Source of the DNA: JAHBNG01 sp039028975
GTDB taxonomy: Bacteria > Chloroflexota > Anaerolineae > Caldilineales > Caldilineaceae
Direction of reading: 5' to 3'
DNA length: 64,000 nucleotides
Assembly (NCBI GenBank): GCA_039028975.1
Contig: JBCCHB010000018.1
Location: forward strand, 62,001-126,000
Shown here piece after piece: positions 9,132-18,488 of the stretch (position 1 is the first letter of the stretch; each line of letters begins with the position of its first letter). The position numbers were made by a program, and so were the translations under genes. The notes beneath the pieces were generated by a model. That model was not told where the DNA came from. It searched no databases and was given only the letters and a program-made list of their open reading frames with translations.

Positions 9132-10265
9132 ATGACAAACGCTCGCATCACATCCATTGAATGGGGGACATTGGTCGGTCAGCGTCCTCGCGAGGCTGGT
9201 TACAATGCCCGGCTTGACATTCACGGGCTAGAGGTTAATGTGCCTCTGGTTCGACTCACCACCGATGACGGGAGCTCTGGTTTTGGTCCCTGTCGAACAG
9301 ATCGAGACCAGGCTCAATCTATACTGGGCAAAACAGTAGACGATCTGCTTTCACCCAGCGGATCCCTCTCTCCCCAGGCAATTGCATTTGAATTCGCGCT
9401 TTGGGACCTGATTGGTCAGCAACAGGGCAAATCTGTCTACCAGATTGTGGCTGAGCAGAATGGTAAACATGTCGATGGCCTATTCAAGGTTCCCTGCTAC
9501 GATACGTCTCTTTACATTGACGATCTTCATTTGGAATCGGATGAAGCTGCGGCAGCGCTGATTGCTGACGAAGCCCGCTTTGGCTATGAGCATAATCATC
9601 GCAACTTTAAGATCAAGGTAGGACGGGGCGGACGCCACATGCCCATTGACGAAGGAACCAACCGTGACATTCTGGTCATCAAGGCTGTACGAGACGCGGT
9701 TGGCCCCAAAGCAAAGATCATGATCGACGCCAACAATGGCTACAACCTCAACCTAACCAAACGGGTCCTGGCTGGCGTAGCGGCCTGCGACATTTTCTGG
9801 ATGGAAGAGGCATTTCACGAAGATCCGGTTCTCTATCAGGATCTCCATGAATGGATGGACAAAGAAGGAATCGCCACGCTGGTAGCTGATGGCGAGGGGC
9901 AAGCGTCTCCATCCCTATTGGACTATGCGGAGAAGGGAATCGTAGAAGTCGTTCAGTACGACATCTTTAGCTACGGGTTGGCCAACTGGATCGAGACGGG
10001 GAAAAAGCTCGATCAATGGAACATTCGTACAGCACCCCACCATTATGGTCGACATGTGGGGAACTACATCTCGGGGCATCTGGCCGCAGCAGTTGAGAAT
10101 TTTACCTTTGTAGAATGGGATGAGGTAGCAACGCCAGGTTTGGATGGGTCGGCTTACCAAGTGCAGGAAGGGGAAGTGCTGATTCCTGATGTCCCAGGAT
10201 TTGGGCTAAATCTAGACGAATCACTTTTCCAAAAGGCCGTTAAAGAGAATGGCTTCACGCTGTAG
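9132..10265 (+). CDS. Mandelate racemase/muconate lactonizing enzyme family (enolase superfamily) dehydratase
   Basis: The protein has 377 residues. The catalytic set is visible: K160-x-K162 (FKIKVGRG), metal ligands D199 (MIDANNGYN), E225 or E226 (FWMEEAF) and E255 (ADGEG), and H303/H304 (APHHYG). This is the sugar-acid dehydratase layout: removal of water from an aldonate to give a 2-keto-3-deoxy acid. The precise aldonate cannot be named. The gene diverges from the aldolase operon; the 203-bp region between them would hold both promoters and has an ATTCTACTATAGAAT near-palindrome at about 9050 that could be an operator. Confidence 0.9.
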   Translation: MTNARITSIEWGTLVGQRPREAGYNARLDIHGLEVNVPLVRLTTDDGSSGFGPCRTDRDQAQSILGKTVDDLLSPSGSLSPQAIAFEFALWDLIGQQQGKSVYQIVAEQNGKHVDGLFKVPCYDTSLYIDDLHLESDEAAAALIADEARFGYEHNHRNFKIKVGRGGRHMPIDEGTNRDILVIKAVRDAVGPKAKIMIDANNGYNLNLTKRVLAGVAACDIFWMEEAFHEDPVLYQDLHEWMDKEGIATLVADGEGQASPSLLDYAEKGIVEVVQYDIFSYGLANWIETGKKLDQWNIRTAPHHYGRHVGNYISGHLAAAVENFTFVEWDEVATPGLDGSAYQVQEGEVLIPDVPGFGLNLDESLFQKAVKENGFTL

Positions 10266-10330
10266 AATAAGCTATCTAGCCTAGTGCATCATCCATCTTA
10301 AAAATTCGGGGCGTTAGGTAACCGTTCAGC

Positions 10331-10371
10331 AAGCACGCCCTCGTGCGGCGACCGGCACAAGGCGTGCCTAC
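10331..10371. repeat. Imperfect hairpin with AGCACGCCC core (family R4)
   Basis: The arms AAGCACGCCCTCGTGC and GCACAAGGCGTGCC form an imperfect stem in the 193-bp gap between the dehydratase and TIM-barrel genes. The left arm with its upstream ACCGTTCAGC matches, in the opposite direction, a stretch at about 58910-58945. No U-run follows, so a terminator role is uncertain; it looks like a REP-type element. Confidence 0.55.
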
Positions 10372-10458
10372 TTAACCAGAAAATTAAACCTGGATAGAGC
10401 ACTGGTCTGTTCCCGACTATATTGTTCCTGAACCATCAATCCATGAAAGGAGAAGAAC

Positions 10459-11322
10459 ATGAGACTTGGAGTTGTTGGCATGATGCCTAAGACACTGGAT
10501 GAGATTACTCCCCAACATCTGGCGACCATACGCGAATTGAATTTGACCGGCGTGGGGATGGGACTACCCGGTACCGAGATGGGTAGCGTCACAGATGCAA
10601 CTGTTGAGCGCACCCGCCAACTTTTTAGTGATACTGAAATGGATTTTGCCCAGTTGATTGTGGGGTTTGGTGGCTGCCTCTTTGACCTAGATCCAGCTGT
10701 GAGAGATGATCTCGTGGCACAAATTCGGGATGGGATTGGGCTTTCAAAACGCGTCGGTGCTCACGTCTGCCTGATCCGTACCGGCAGCCTCAGCCCAACC
10801 GGCTCTTACAGCCCATCCAAAGAAAACCACCGTCCAGAATGCAAAGAGCGGCTGGTTGATTCTTTAACTCAGATTGCCGAAACGGCAGATTCCGTAGGCC
10901 AAGCTGTCGTTATCGAGACCCATGTGTTGACGATTATGAATTCACCTGAGGTCAATGCGGAAATTCTCCAGACCATTGGGTCAGACCGTCTTCAGGTTGT
11001 GATGGATTACGTCAATCACTTTCAGGCGCTGCATCAGGTCTACAACAGCACAGAGCGCATCAACCACATCTTTGACATCATGGGGCCAATCAGCGCCATT
11101 GGCCACTGCAAAGACATCAGCGTGCGAGACGGCTTTGTGACCCACTTTGATGAGGAGATCCCAGGTGAGGGTGAGTTAGATATGGCAACTGCGCTCCGTC
11201 GCTGGCATGAATTCCATCCCGACGGCTATATGATGCTGGAGCATTTGCCGGAAGAGCAGTATCCGTTGGCCAGTCGGAATACGCATCGGATCTTGGCAGA
11301 GGCGGGGATATCGGTCTATTAA
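10459..11322 (+). CDS. Sugar phosphate isomerase/epimerase-like TIM barrel (xylose isomerase-like)
   Basis: The protein has 287 residues with the AP-endonuclease-2/xylose-isomerase-like fold: HVCLIRTGSLSP, VIETHVLT, VVMDYVNHF and the metal-site run IGHCKDISVRDG followed by IPGEGELDM. These supply the Glu, Asp, His and Glu of a divalent-metal site. Related proteins are ketose epimerases, mannonate-dehydratase-like enzymes or hydroxypyruvate isomerases. A strong AAGGAGAAGAAC precedes the ATG. It is co-directional with the dehydratase, which supports a role in the same sugar-acid pathway. Confidence 0.8.
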   Translation: MRLGVVGMMPKTLDEITPQHLATIRELNLTGVGMGLPGTEMGSVTDATVERTRQLFSDTEMDFAQLIVGFGGCLFDLDPAVRDDLVAQIRDGIGLSKRVGAHVCLIRTGSLSPTGSYSPSKENHRPECKERLVDSLTQIAETADSVGQAVVIETHVLTIMNSPEVNAEILQTIGSDRLQVVMDYVNHFQALHQVYNSTERINHIFDIMGPISAIGHCKDISVRDGFVTHFDEEIPGEGELDMATALRRWHEFHPDGYMMLEHLPEEQYPLASRNTHRILAEAGISVY

Positions 11323-11333
11323 CTTGTTAAAAG

Positions 11334-11454
11334 TAGAGTTGTTCCGAATTAAGAACTTACTGGGTGACAGGCACTTTTTCGGCGATGCTTTCTGGCTAAC
11401 GAGACATGCCAAGTGCCTGTCACCTCAAGGTTTTGTTATTTCAGAACAACTCTA
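11334..11454. repeat. Nested palindromic element with GTGACAGGCACTT arms
   Basis: Outer arms TAGAGTTGTTC (11334-11344) and GAACAACTCTA (11444-11454) enclose inner perfect 14-bp arms GGTGACAGGCACTT (11363-11376) and its complement (11411-11424). The inner motif is the kind of palindrome associated with REP elements mobilised by Y1-type transposases in many phyla. That association is from general knowledge; no transposase is present here. Confidence 0.75.
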
Positions 11455-11481
11455 ATCATTGCACAGTCTTTATTCAAAGGC

Positions 11482-11667
11482 ATGGATTTGGTAAATGCCC
11501 TCGATCGCGTGGAACAGACAATAGATGGCTATCCGTCGGATGGGATCTATTCAGTAGAAGATGAAGCTGGCAATATTGTCCGTTGGCACGTTGTTGGATA
11601 TGAAATTCTATATGAACGAAAATGGGATACCATGCACTTACTCATGGCAACGCTTCGAGATGGTTAA
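11482..11667 (+). CDS. Small hypothetical protein or gene remnant
   Basis: A 61-residue frame starting MDLVNALDRVEQTIDGYPSD and containing GNIVRWHVVGYEIL. The composition looks protein-like rather than random, and an AAAGG lies a few bases before the ATG, but it was not recognised as any family. The frame is open further upstream into the palindrome at 11334-11454, so it may be a fragment whose 5' part was replaced by that repeat. It converges with the HEAT-repeat gene. Confidence 0.35.
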   Translation: MDLVNALDRVEQTIDGYPSDGIYSVEDEAGNIVRWHVVGYEILYERKWDTMHLLMATLRDG

Positions 11668-11712
11668 AGAAGCGAAAAATTAACGAAAAGAACTCAATTT
11701 GCCCCATCTCTC

Positions 11713-13578
11713 TTAACCTCGTTTCTCCTCTGGCGCGGCGGCCAACCGCATGAGCGCACTGTAGGCCGCGTCCCGCACCTGGGCGTCTTTGTCTTCCTGC
11801 ATGAGGCGGGTGAGGCGGGCAAAGATGGCGGGATCGCGGTAGAGGGGATCAATCTGGCCGAGAATGAGCGCGGCCTGCTTGCGGACCTCGGGACCCGATT
11901 CGGGCTGATGGTACCAGGGTTGGGTGGCGTAATCCAGAGCTTCTATACAAACATTGATTGATTGTTGACTAAGCTCTTGAGCTCTGCTGTTAATAAAAAT
12001 CTGCGCTGAAGCAAGACGATTAGGCCAGCTTTCTTCACCACTAGCATCAGTAAGTGTTCCCAATATCTTGGGTATGACCTCTGTTGGTGGGCCATTAGGT
12101 AAGGAAGCCAACGTTCTCACAGCGCCAATGCGGACAAATCTAGATGGCGAATCCAAAAGTGAAACCATACGAGATCTTAGCTGTAGGTCTTCGCCTATAA
12201 TGGGGACAAGCCACTCCGAAAGCCAAATACGTAATTTTTCATCCGGTTCAGGTTCCCTATCATCTTCATCCTCTACATAATCTGCACCAAGCCACATTAT
12301 GGCCTGATTTATGGCATCTAGGCCTGAACTACAAGACAGAAGAACCTTCAAGGCTGTTTCCCGAATTCGGGGTTTATCGCCATCATTGGCTACCGTAGTG
12401 ATAACCATTCTGACATTTGAATCACTATCAACAATTGGAGCCAATGCCCTTATTGCAGCTACCTTAACATACCAGTCGTTATGGTGGAGTAGAGGGATGA
12501 AAGTTGAGGAAATATCAGGACAAGTCGTAATTGTTTTTGCCAGTACGTTAAAGGCAGCCCATGCCTCTTTGTCGAATTCGTCTAATTCACTTTTGCATAC
12601 GACATCGCAGATAGCTGTACGGATATCTGCATCAGTAGCGACTAATGGTTCTAATGCATAGACTGCAGCTTCCTTGACATGCCAATCCTCATCATTGAGC
12701 AGTTCTACTATGAGATCACGGATTATAGGGTTAACGTCAACCAATTCAGCTAGCGTGTTAACCCCAGCGCGTCTTACTCGCCAATCGCTGTCGTGAAGAT
12801 AAGCAATGACAACCTCTAGGATGTCTTTTTCGGACGGCAATCTTTGGGCTAGTGCTTTTGTTGCAATCTTCCTAAGTCTCCAACTGCCATCATAAAGTAA
12901 ATCAGCAATATCGATAGAGATATCAGGATTGGTGGCAACCGCTGTATGCAAGGCGTTGAACGCAGCCTCTCTAACTTCGTAACTTGGGTAATAAGTTAGA
13001 AAATCTGCTACAGTCTCACGAACATCTGGTTCGGTAGCTACTAGCGGGGTTAAGACATTGATTGCGGCTTCTTTGACGTGATTAGATTCACCACCGTCAC
13101 GCAGAATCTCTGTAATAGCAGAGCGGATGTTGAGTTGGGTTGTAACCACTGTAGTTGACGCATTTATAGCAGCTTCTCTAACCTGACTATCGTTATCGAG
13201 GAGCAATGACATAACTAAATCACACACATTTGAATCAACTGACACTACTACTGATAGTGCATTTACTGCTGCTACCCTAGTCTCATAATGTTCATCATTA
13301 AGCATTTCTGCGATCGCGGCACATGCATTTGCTTCATCCGGAATTAATACAGATAGCGCATTAATTGCTGTTACTCTAATCCAGTAATGTTCATCATTAA
13401 GCATTTCTGTGATCGCAGCACGCACATTTACTTCATCCGGAATTAATACAGATAGCGCATTAATTGCTGCTACCCTAATCCCGTTATACTCATCATTCAG
13501 CAATGCCATGACAGCACTACGGACATCCATTTCAGTCGTAACACATGTAGCCAGTGCATTGACTACCGCTATCCTAAC
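11713..13578 (-). pseudogene. C-terminal HEAT array of the NACHT protein, out of frame after a G7 tract
   Basis: This frame encodes 621 residues of HEAT-like repeats that continue the array of the upstream NACHT gene without a break. Just before the first ATG (13530) the frame reads VRIAVVNALATCVTTEMDVR, which is ordinary repeat sequence, and no ribosome binding site precedes that ATG. So this is not an independent gene. It is joined to the upstream frame by a -1 shift at the A5G7 run (13578-13589). With one more G, or slippage, the product would be about 2,048 residues. Several units are nearly alike (INALSVLIPDE repeated). The last third (RLASAQIFINSRAQELSQQS to the end) is less regular and more GC-rich. 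Confidence 0.85.
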
Positions 13579-16500
13579 CCCCCCTTTTTATTGCGAAGCA
13601 GCGACATAACCTCGTTCCGTACCGCTGTTTCTGTGGAAACCAAACCAGCCATAGCGTTAATCAGTGGAGGCAGGTCTACTGGAACATACCTGTCGTGAAG
13701 TAGTGTAATAAAAACATTGTAAATATCCGAATTAATGGTGGCTACTTTCGCTAGCACAGCAATCACCGAATCTCTAACATATACGGAGTCGGTGAAGAGC
13801 AACTCAGAAATAGCTTTACGGACATTTGGCTCTGTTTCTACCAGCGGAGCGAGTGCTTCTACTGTTGTCACCTGCACGTATGAGTCACTATCATGGAGCA
13901 AATTGATGAGTACATTGCAGATTTCCGGCTCATTTGCCAATAAGGGAGATAGCATTTCGATTGCTACTTTCCTGATTTCCCGGTTGCTATCTTGAAGCAA
14001 CCTGATAAAGCTGTTACGAATATGTGGGGCAGATATGATTGCACTAGAAAAAATTTTACTCACGGTACTTCGAACGCGCCAATCCTCATCATTGAGTAAA
14101 GCAATAATGGATGAGCAGACATTGGGTTCAGTAGGTATCAAGACGGTTAGTGCATTGATTGCTGCCTCCCGAACGATCTGGCTTTTGTCATCGAGCAATG
14201 AAATAATAGAGGAAGTGACGTATGTATTGTGGGGGACCAATTGCGATAGTGCGTTGACTGCTGCTCCTCGAATATAAGCATTTTGATCGTTGAGCAAAGT
14301 GGCAATGGATAAACAGACATCTGGGTCAATGGGCACCAAGACAGCCAGCACATCAACAATCCCTGCTGACTTTGGATATCTGTAATTCCAATGATTTCTT
14401 CTGTCTTCCTTTCCACTATGTTCGTTATAATTGTTGAGCATCTTTAAGAGTTCATGACGTACTTCAAGGTCAGTTTCTACTAGCAATGAGAGGGCATTTA
14501 TTGCCAGTAATCGTTCACTGTACATTGGCTCCCTGTACAGTGGCTCAGGTAGGCTTTCAATAATCGTTTGTCGGATCTCCTCATCACTTGCCACCAGGTC
14601 AGAGAGGGCACTCACCGCCGAATACCTGACATAAGAATTGCCATCATTGAGCTTCTCTACGATAGCTTGTCGGACCTCTGGGTCCGTGGCGACAAGTCCC
14701 GAAAGGGCCCTCACCGCCGCCCGCCTGACATCTTTATCATCATCGTTGAGTTTCTCCATGATCGCTTGTCGGATCTCCTCATCACTCGCCACCAAGCTAG
14801 AGGGGGCCCTCACCGCCCAAGACTTGACAGAGGAGGGGGCACTCACCCCCAAATACACGACCCTCGTTTGTCGGATCTCCTCATCACTCGCCACCAGGCC
14901 AGAGAGGGCCCTCACCGCCGAATACCTGACATAAGAATTGCTATTATTGAGATTCTCGACGATAGCTTGTCGGATCTCTGGATCCGTGGCGACAAGTCCT
15001 GAAAGGGCCCTCACCGCCGAATACCTGACATATTTATCATCGTCGTTGAGTTTTTCTATGATCGCTCGGCGAAGCGGTGCTAACTCAGATTCAACCAACT
15101 GAGGTTCAACGTTTTCCAAAATTGGCTGAGTAAGATCTTGGTTATCTAACCCGGTGATTAGGAGGTTAAGGGCATCTGCCTGACCGATGCGGGCCAAGTG
15201 GGTTAACGATGAAAGCGCTTTGTTTTGGAGGGTACGGATATCGCTTGTGTGGAGCGTTGAGGCGCTGACGAAGAGTCTTTTTAGCAAATCTAGAGACAGA
15301 CCGACGTTATCGGCCATGGAAGAACAGGCTAGAAAGAGATCCCGATGGAGAATCTTTTCATGCTCACTGCCCGCATCCAGGATGCGTTCCACAAATTCGG
15401 TAGCTTCTTCGTTGCGCTGCTCAATCACGCCTAGCTGCCCGGCACAGAGCAGAATCGGTTCCCGCCAGCGGGGCTTATGCAGGTGGGGTTGCAAGATTGT
15501 CCAGCGCTCATCGGGCTTCAGGCGGGCCAGGGCGCGCCCCGCAAAATATTCCTGAAAGGTGAGGTGCAAAAAGCCAAAGGCATCCCGTCCCCGCTCGGCC
15601 AGCAGCCCGGCAATGGCCCGCATGTCGTGGAGAAAAGCTTCGGCATCGTGCTTTGCCTCATCTTGGGCCTTGGGCGGGGCGTCTTTGGGCTCTTGGTGGC
15701 CTTCGTAGCGCAGGCAGATTTCAGCCAGGGCATCTTCCAGATCATGGCGGCGGGCGGTACCAGAAGAGCGGTGCTGCTGAAGCCAAAGGGCCAAATCCAT
15801 GAGGTGGCGGATGGCTCGGTGGGGGTCAAAGCGGTCGGGCATGCTCTGGCGAGCACCGCGGGATCGCTCCTGCTCCCGGTTGTCGATGAGGGTGCGCACG
15901 TAGCGTTCATAGAGCTCCACTCGACGGTCGGGCAGCTTGCCCACCTGGCGGCGCAGAATGGCCAACATGGTCAGCAGCAGCGGATTGGCCGCCAGTTGTT
16001 CCACCGATGGGTTGGAGCGAATGTCGCCCAGCAGGTTCTCTTCCTCAATGGCCGCGTTCTGGAGTGCGGTAGGGCTTTCCCGTCCGGCGGCCCAAATCTC
16101 ATAGGTGCGGCACCACTGGTGGGCAAATTGCTCCATCTCCTGGCGGCCAAAGTCGAGAACGGTCTCGTGAGGCAGGTCGCCGGGCAGCCGCGCCTCCCGA
16201 TAGCCCACGACTCGGCTCGTCAGCACAAAGCGGTTGCCCCGACCCTGCCAATTCTGAATAAAGCTACCCGCCTGTTCGGCCACGTGCTGGCGCATGGGCG
16301 TCTCTAGCACCTCGTCCAACCCGTCCAGCAGCAGCAAGGCGCGTCCGCGGTTCAGGGCCTGGGTAAAGAGGGGGCCAAGGCCGGGCAGGCTGCGCCACTG
16401 CTCGTAGTAGATGGCCAAGAAGTCGGCCAAGGCAATACCGTCATCGTTGCGGCGACGGTAGTCATCATAGGCGGCCAGGGGCACAAAGATGGGCAACGTG

Positions 16501-17858
16501 TCGCCCACTGGGTTGCGGGCGTTGGTCAGGGCCAGATAGTGGAGCAGCGTACTCTTGCCCGAGCCTGGGTCGCCCAAAATCACCAATCCCCGCTGGGTGG
16601 GGTCGCTGATGGCTTCCGAGATGGAGCGCCGTTCCAGCCGCTTGATCTGCTCCTGGCGTTGCTGGCGCGCCTCATCCCGCCAGCGCTCCAGCCGCAGCGA
16701 GTCAAGGTGGGCAATGGCCTCTTCTCGCTCCAGTTCGCCCTCCATCTCCAACATGAAGCGACGCTCGTCCGCGCTGTAGGTGTCTGCGGCTTCTGGCACC
16801 TCGGCAATGGTCTTTAGCTCCACGTAGACCTCTTCCAGCTTCAGGGTCAGCGCATTCCCAGAGGGCGTAATACCGCGGAAGGTGAGCATCTCAAACTGGT
16901 CGATGATAGTCTGGCGGTAGTTCTGCTCTAGCTGGTTGAATTCGGCTTCGGTTAGTTGGTCTTGGCGGGTGGGCAAACGAGCCGCGATCTGGGCCATCTG
17001 CTCATTGAATTGGCGGACGATCTCAACCATCTCGGAGGATGTGCTCTGGTTGACTGTAGCGTGCGGGCCAATGGCAACATTTTGGCCATTGGTGATGCTG
17101 CCAACCTCGATCAGATCGCCCAACTCAGCTCGGCTGAGCACCGCCGCGCTCTCGTTGTAGCCAAGCTGAAGGATGCTCAGATCCTGGGGCAGATTTTGTA
17201 GCTCGGTCAGAATAGCCCGGAGTAGATCCACTGCGTCCGTCTGTCCATCCACCACCGCGTCGGCCATCAGGTTGAGCCGCTCCAGTTCAGCCAGCGAGCG
17301 GCGAGCAACCTTCACCTCTTGGGCTTGCAGACGGGTCAGCGCGTTCATCTCTTCAGCCAATTCGCGCAGCGTTCCAATCTTGAGCGGCTCTTGCAGCAGC
17401 GGCTCCTCGGCCGCGGCCAAGTAAAAGGCCCCCACCATATCCTGGATCAGCGCGTCAGAGTCAGGTTTGTTGAGGTCGGCCACGGTCAGGCCGGCGGCGT
17501 CAAATTCGGCCCGCAGTTCGGCAAAGTCCAGTTCGGTCTCGGCAGAGGGAGCCAGCAGCTTGCGAAATTCGCCCAGCACAATCGGCTCCAGCAGCCAGCC
17601 CTGGGTCTTTTCCCAGATATCTTTGTACTCTGGAGGAAGGACTTCCCAATCCTTGACGGTGGCCAGGATGGCCGCGTGGGCCGCATTACGCAGGGCCGCG
17701 GTACGCTCGTCGTCTTCGCCAATGCGGGTGCGAATGGCGCGCGACGAGGCTCTGAGCAGCTCTGCTGCGTAGAGGGCCGCTAAGCCGCCAGCCGTGTTCG
17801 CGCTTACGTTTTGGATGAATTGGCTTACTTCTGGCGTAACTAAATTAAGGAACTCCAT
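13569..17858 (-). CDS. NACHT-domain STAND NTPase with C-terminal HEAT repeats (NLR-like)
   Basis: The frame has 1,429 residues. Residues 1-400 form an alpha-rich region of unknown type, including a short GQNVAIGPHATVNQS stretch and a charged coiled segment before the NTPase. NACHT follows: Walker A GDPGSGKSTLLHYLA near 430, Walker B LLLLDGLDEV near 506, the sensor RFVLTSRVVGY and the terminal FLHLTFQEYFAGRAL near 770. HEAT-like units of about 33 residues begin near 870. The frame then ends abruptly (RNKKGGLG) in the G7 tract, while the repeat continues in the -1 frame. Bacterial NACHT proteins of this layout (effector, NTPase, repeat sensor) are often anti-phage receptors; here that is inference. 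The N-terminal 800 codons are visibly GC-rich, the repeats AT-richer. Confidence 0.87.
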   Translation of the reverse strand: MEFLNLVTPEVSQFIQNVSANTAGGLAALYAAELLRASSRAIRTRIGEDDERTAALRNAAHAAILATVKDWEVLPPEYKDIWEKTQGWLLEPIVLGEFRKLLAPSAETELDFAELRAEFDAAGLTVADLNKPDSDALIQDMVGAFYLAAAEEPLLQEPLKIGTLRELAEEMNALTRLQAQEVKVARRSLAELERLNLMADAVVDGQTDAVDLLRAILTELQNLPQDLSILQLGYNESAAVLSRAELGDLIEVGSITNGQNVAIGPHATVNQSTSSEMVEIVRQFNEQMAQIAARLPTRQDQLTEAEFNQLEQNYRQTIIDQFEMLTFRGITPSGNALTLKLEEVYVELKTIAEVPEAADTYSADERRFMLEMEGELEREEAIAHLDSLRLERWRDEARQQRQEQIKRLERRSISEAISDPTQRGLVILGDPGSGKSTLLHYLALTNARNPVGDTLPIFVPLAAYDDYRRRNDDGIALADFLAIYYEQWRSLPGLGPLFTQALNRGRALLLLDGLDEVLETPMRQHVAEQAGSFIQNWQGRGNRFVLTSRVVGYREARLPGDLPHETVLDFGRQEMEQFAHQWCRTYEIWAAGRESPTALQNAAIEEENLLGDIRSNPSVEQLAANPLLLTMLAILRRQVGKLPDRRVELYERYVRTLIDNREQERSRGARQSMPDRFDPHRAIRHLMDLALWLQQHRSSGTARRHDLEDALAEICLRYEGHQEPKDAPPKAQDEAKHDAEAFLHDMRAIAGLLAERGRDAFGFLHLTFQEYFAGRALARLKPDERWTILQPHLHKPRWREPILLCAGQLGVIEQRNEEATEFVERILDAGSEHEKILHRDLFLACSSMADNVGLSLDLLKRLFVSASTLHTSDIRTLQNKALSSLTHLARIGQADALNLLITGLDNQDLTQPILENVEPQLVESELAPLRRAIIEKLNDDDKYVRYSAVRALSGLVATDPEIRQAIVENLNNSNSYVRYSAVRALSGLVASDEEIRQTRVVYLGVSAPSSVKSWAVRAPSSLVASDEEIRQAIMEKLNDDDKDVRRAAVRALSGLVATDPEVRQAIVEKLNDGNSYVRYSAVSALSDLVASDEEIRQTIIESLPEPLYREPMYSERLLAINALSLLVETDLEVRHELLKMLNNYNEHSGKEDRRNHWNYRYPKSAGIVDVLAVLVPIDPDVCLSIATLLNDQNAYIRGAAVNALSQLVPHNTYVTSSIISLLDDKSQIVREAAINALTVLIPTEPNVCSSIIALLNDEDWRVRSTVSKIFSSAIISAPHIRNSFIRLLQDSNREIRKVAIEMLSPLLANEPEICNVLINLLHDSDSYVQVTTVEALAPLVETEPNVRKAISELLFTDSVYVRDSVIAVLAKVATINSDIYNVFITLLHDRYVPVDLPPLINAMAGLVSTETAVRNEVMSLLRNKKGGLG
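14568..15060 (-). repeat. Near-identical tandem HEAT-coding units
   Basis: Within the NACHT gene, units of 99 bp (33 residues) are almost identical at DNA level: phrases such as TTGTCGGATCTCCTCATCAC and GAGGGCCCTCACCGCCG recur several times. This points to recent unit duplication or recombination. One unit (about 14800-14880) is scrambled, reading VVYLGVSAPSSVKSW in place of the consensus, as if two compensating shifts had occurred. Confidence 0.8.
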
Positions 17859-17959
17859 TGGATTGGTTATACCAGTTTTGTCTCAATCGTCTCTCGATTT
17901 CAGCAAGGGGAAATAAGGCTCCCTTCTCTCATATGTGGAGGAAGGTTTGGGGATGGGGA

Positions 17960-18316
17960 CTACTCAATAAACTGCCACGTATCGGATCCATCGAAGCGCC
18001 TGATAGGAATAGTTTCGATCTCCTTGTGACCGATCATACGGAAGTTGGCTGCAACCCTTGGCGTGTCGATCTTCTCCGTATTGGTGTAGTGGGTCATGCA
18101 GCCGCAGTTAGGACAGTGATGAAAATCGGTGGTTTCATCACCCCAGCGATAGGTAGCTGTTGATGTGGATTCGGTGGTGACGGTTACTTCTTCTGGAGCG
18201 TAGTATCCCCACAGTGCACCATAGCGATGGCAGATGGAGCAGTTGCAGCTCAATAGGGTTTCCGGGGCCTGGTTAACGGTAATTTTGACATTGCCACAGT
18301 GACAGGATAGCTTCAT
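17960..18316 (-). CDS. GFA (glutathione-dependent formaldehyde-activating-like) zinc protein
   Basis: The protein has 118 residues from ATG 18316. It shows the zinc-binding pattern of the GFA/Mss4-like fold: CHCGNVKITV, then CNCSICHRYGALWGYY and CPNCGCMTHYT. The start is set by AAGGAG about 8 nt upstream; the frame is open a further 13 codons but those precede the ribosome binding site. The name comes from a formaldehyde-glutathione enzyme, yet most members are uncharacterised thiol or zinc proteins, so no reaction is assigned. It diverges in style from its NACHT and toxin neighbours, and the 125-bp gap to the toxin gene holds nothing recognised. Confidence 0.85.
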   Translation of the reverse strand: MKLSCHCGNVKITVNQAPETLLSCNCSICHRYGALWGYYAPEEVTVTTESTSTATYRWGDETTDFHHCPNCGCMTHYTNTEKIDTPRVAANFRMIGHKEIETIPIRRFDGSDTWQFIE

Positions 18317-18488
18317 TAGTCGGTCTCCTTTATGTTGGTTCTCCCAGAGAGCCACAAACTCCTCCCATGGTGAGATCGGTCTTCACGAGATGTAAGTATG
18401 GTTTCGAACTTGATGAATTCCCAGGTATAGACACCGTCGGACTTGCGAACCGAGATGGATTCGACTGCTTGGTAGTCATTTCCACGTG

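Noticed and set aside
13530..13532. ATG as the start of an independent HEAT-repeat gene
   Set aside because: No ribosome binding site, and repeat sequence continues upstream in the same frame to the G7 tract.
14568..15002. Plus-strand frame of repeated arginine-rich units
   Set aside because: Antisense of the HEAT array; the repeats derive from the sense gene.
15477..16307. Plus-strand frame of 276 codons inside the NACHT gene
   Set aside because: Antisense shadow of a GC-rich coding region; the opposite strand shows clear NACHT motifs.
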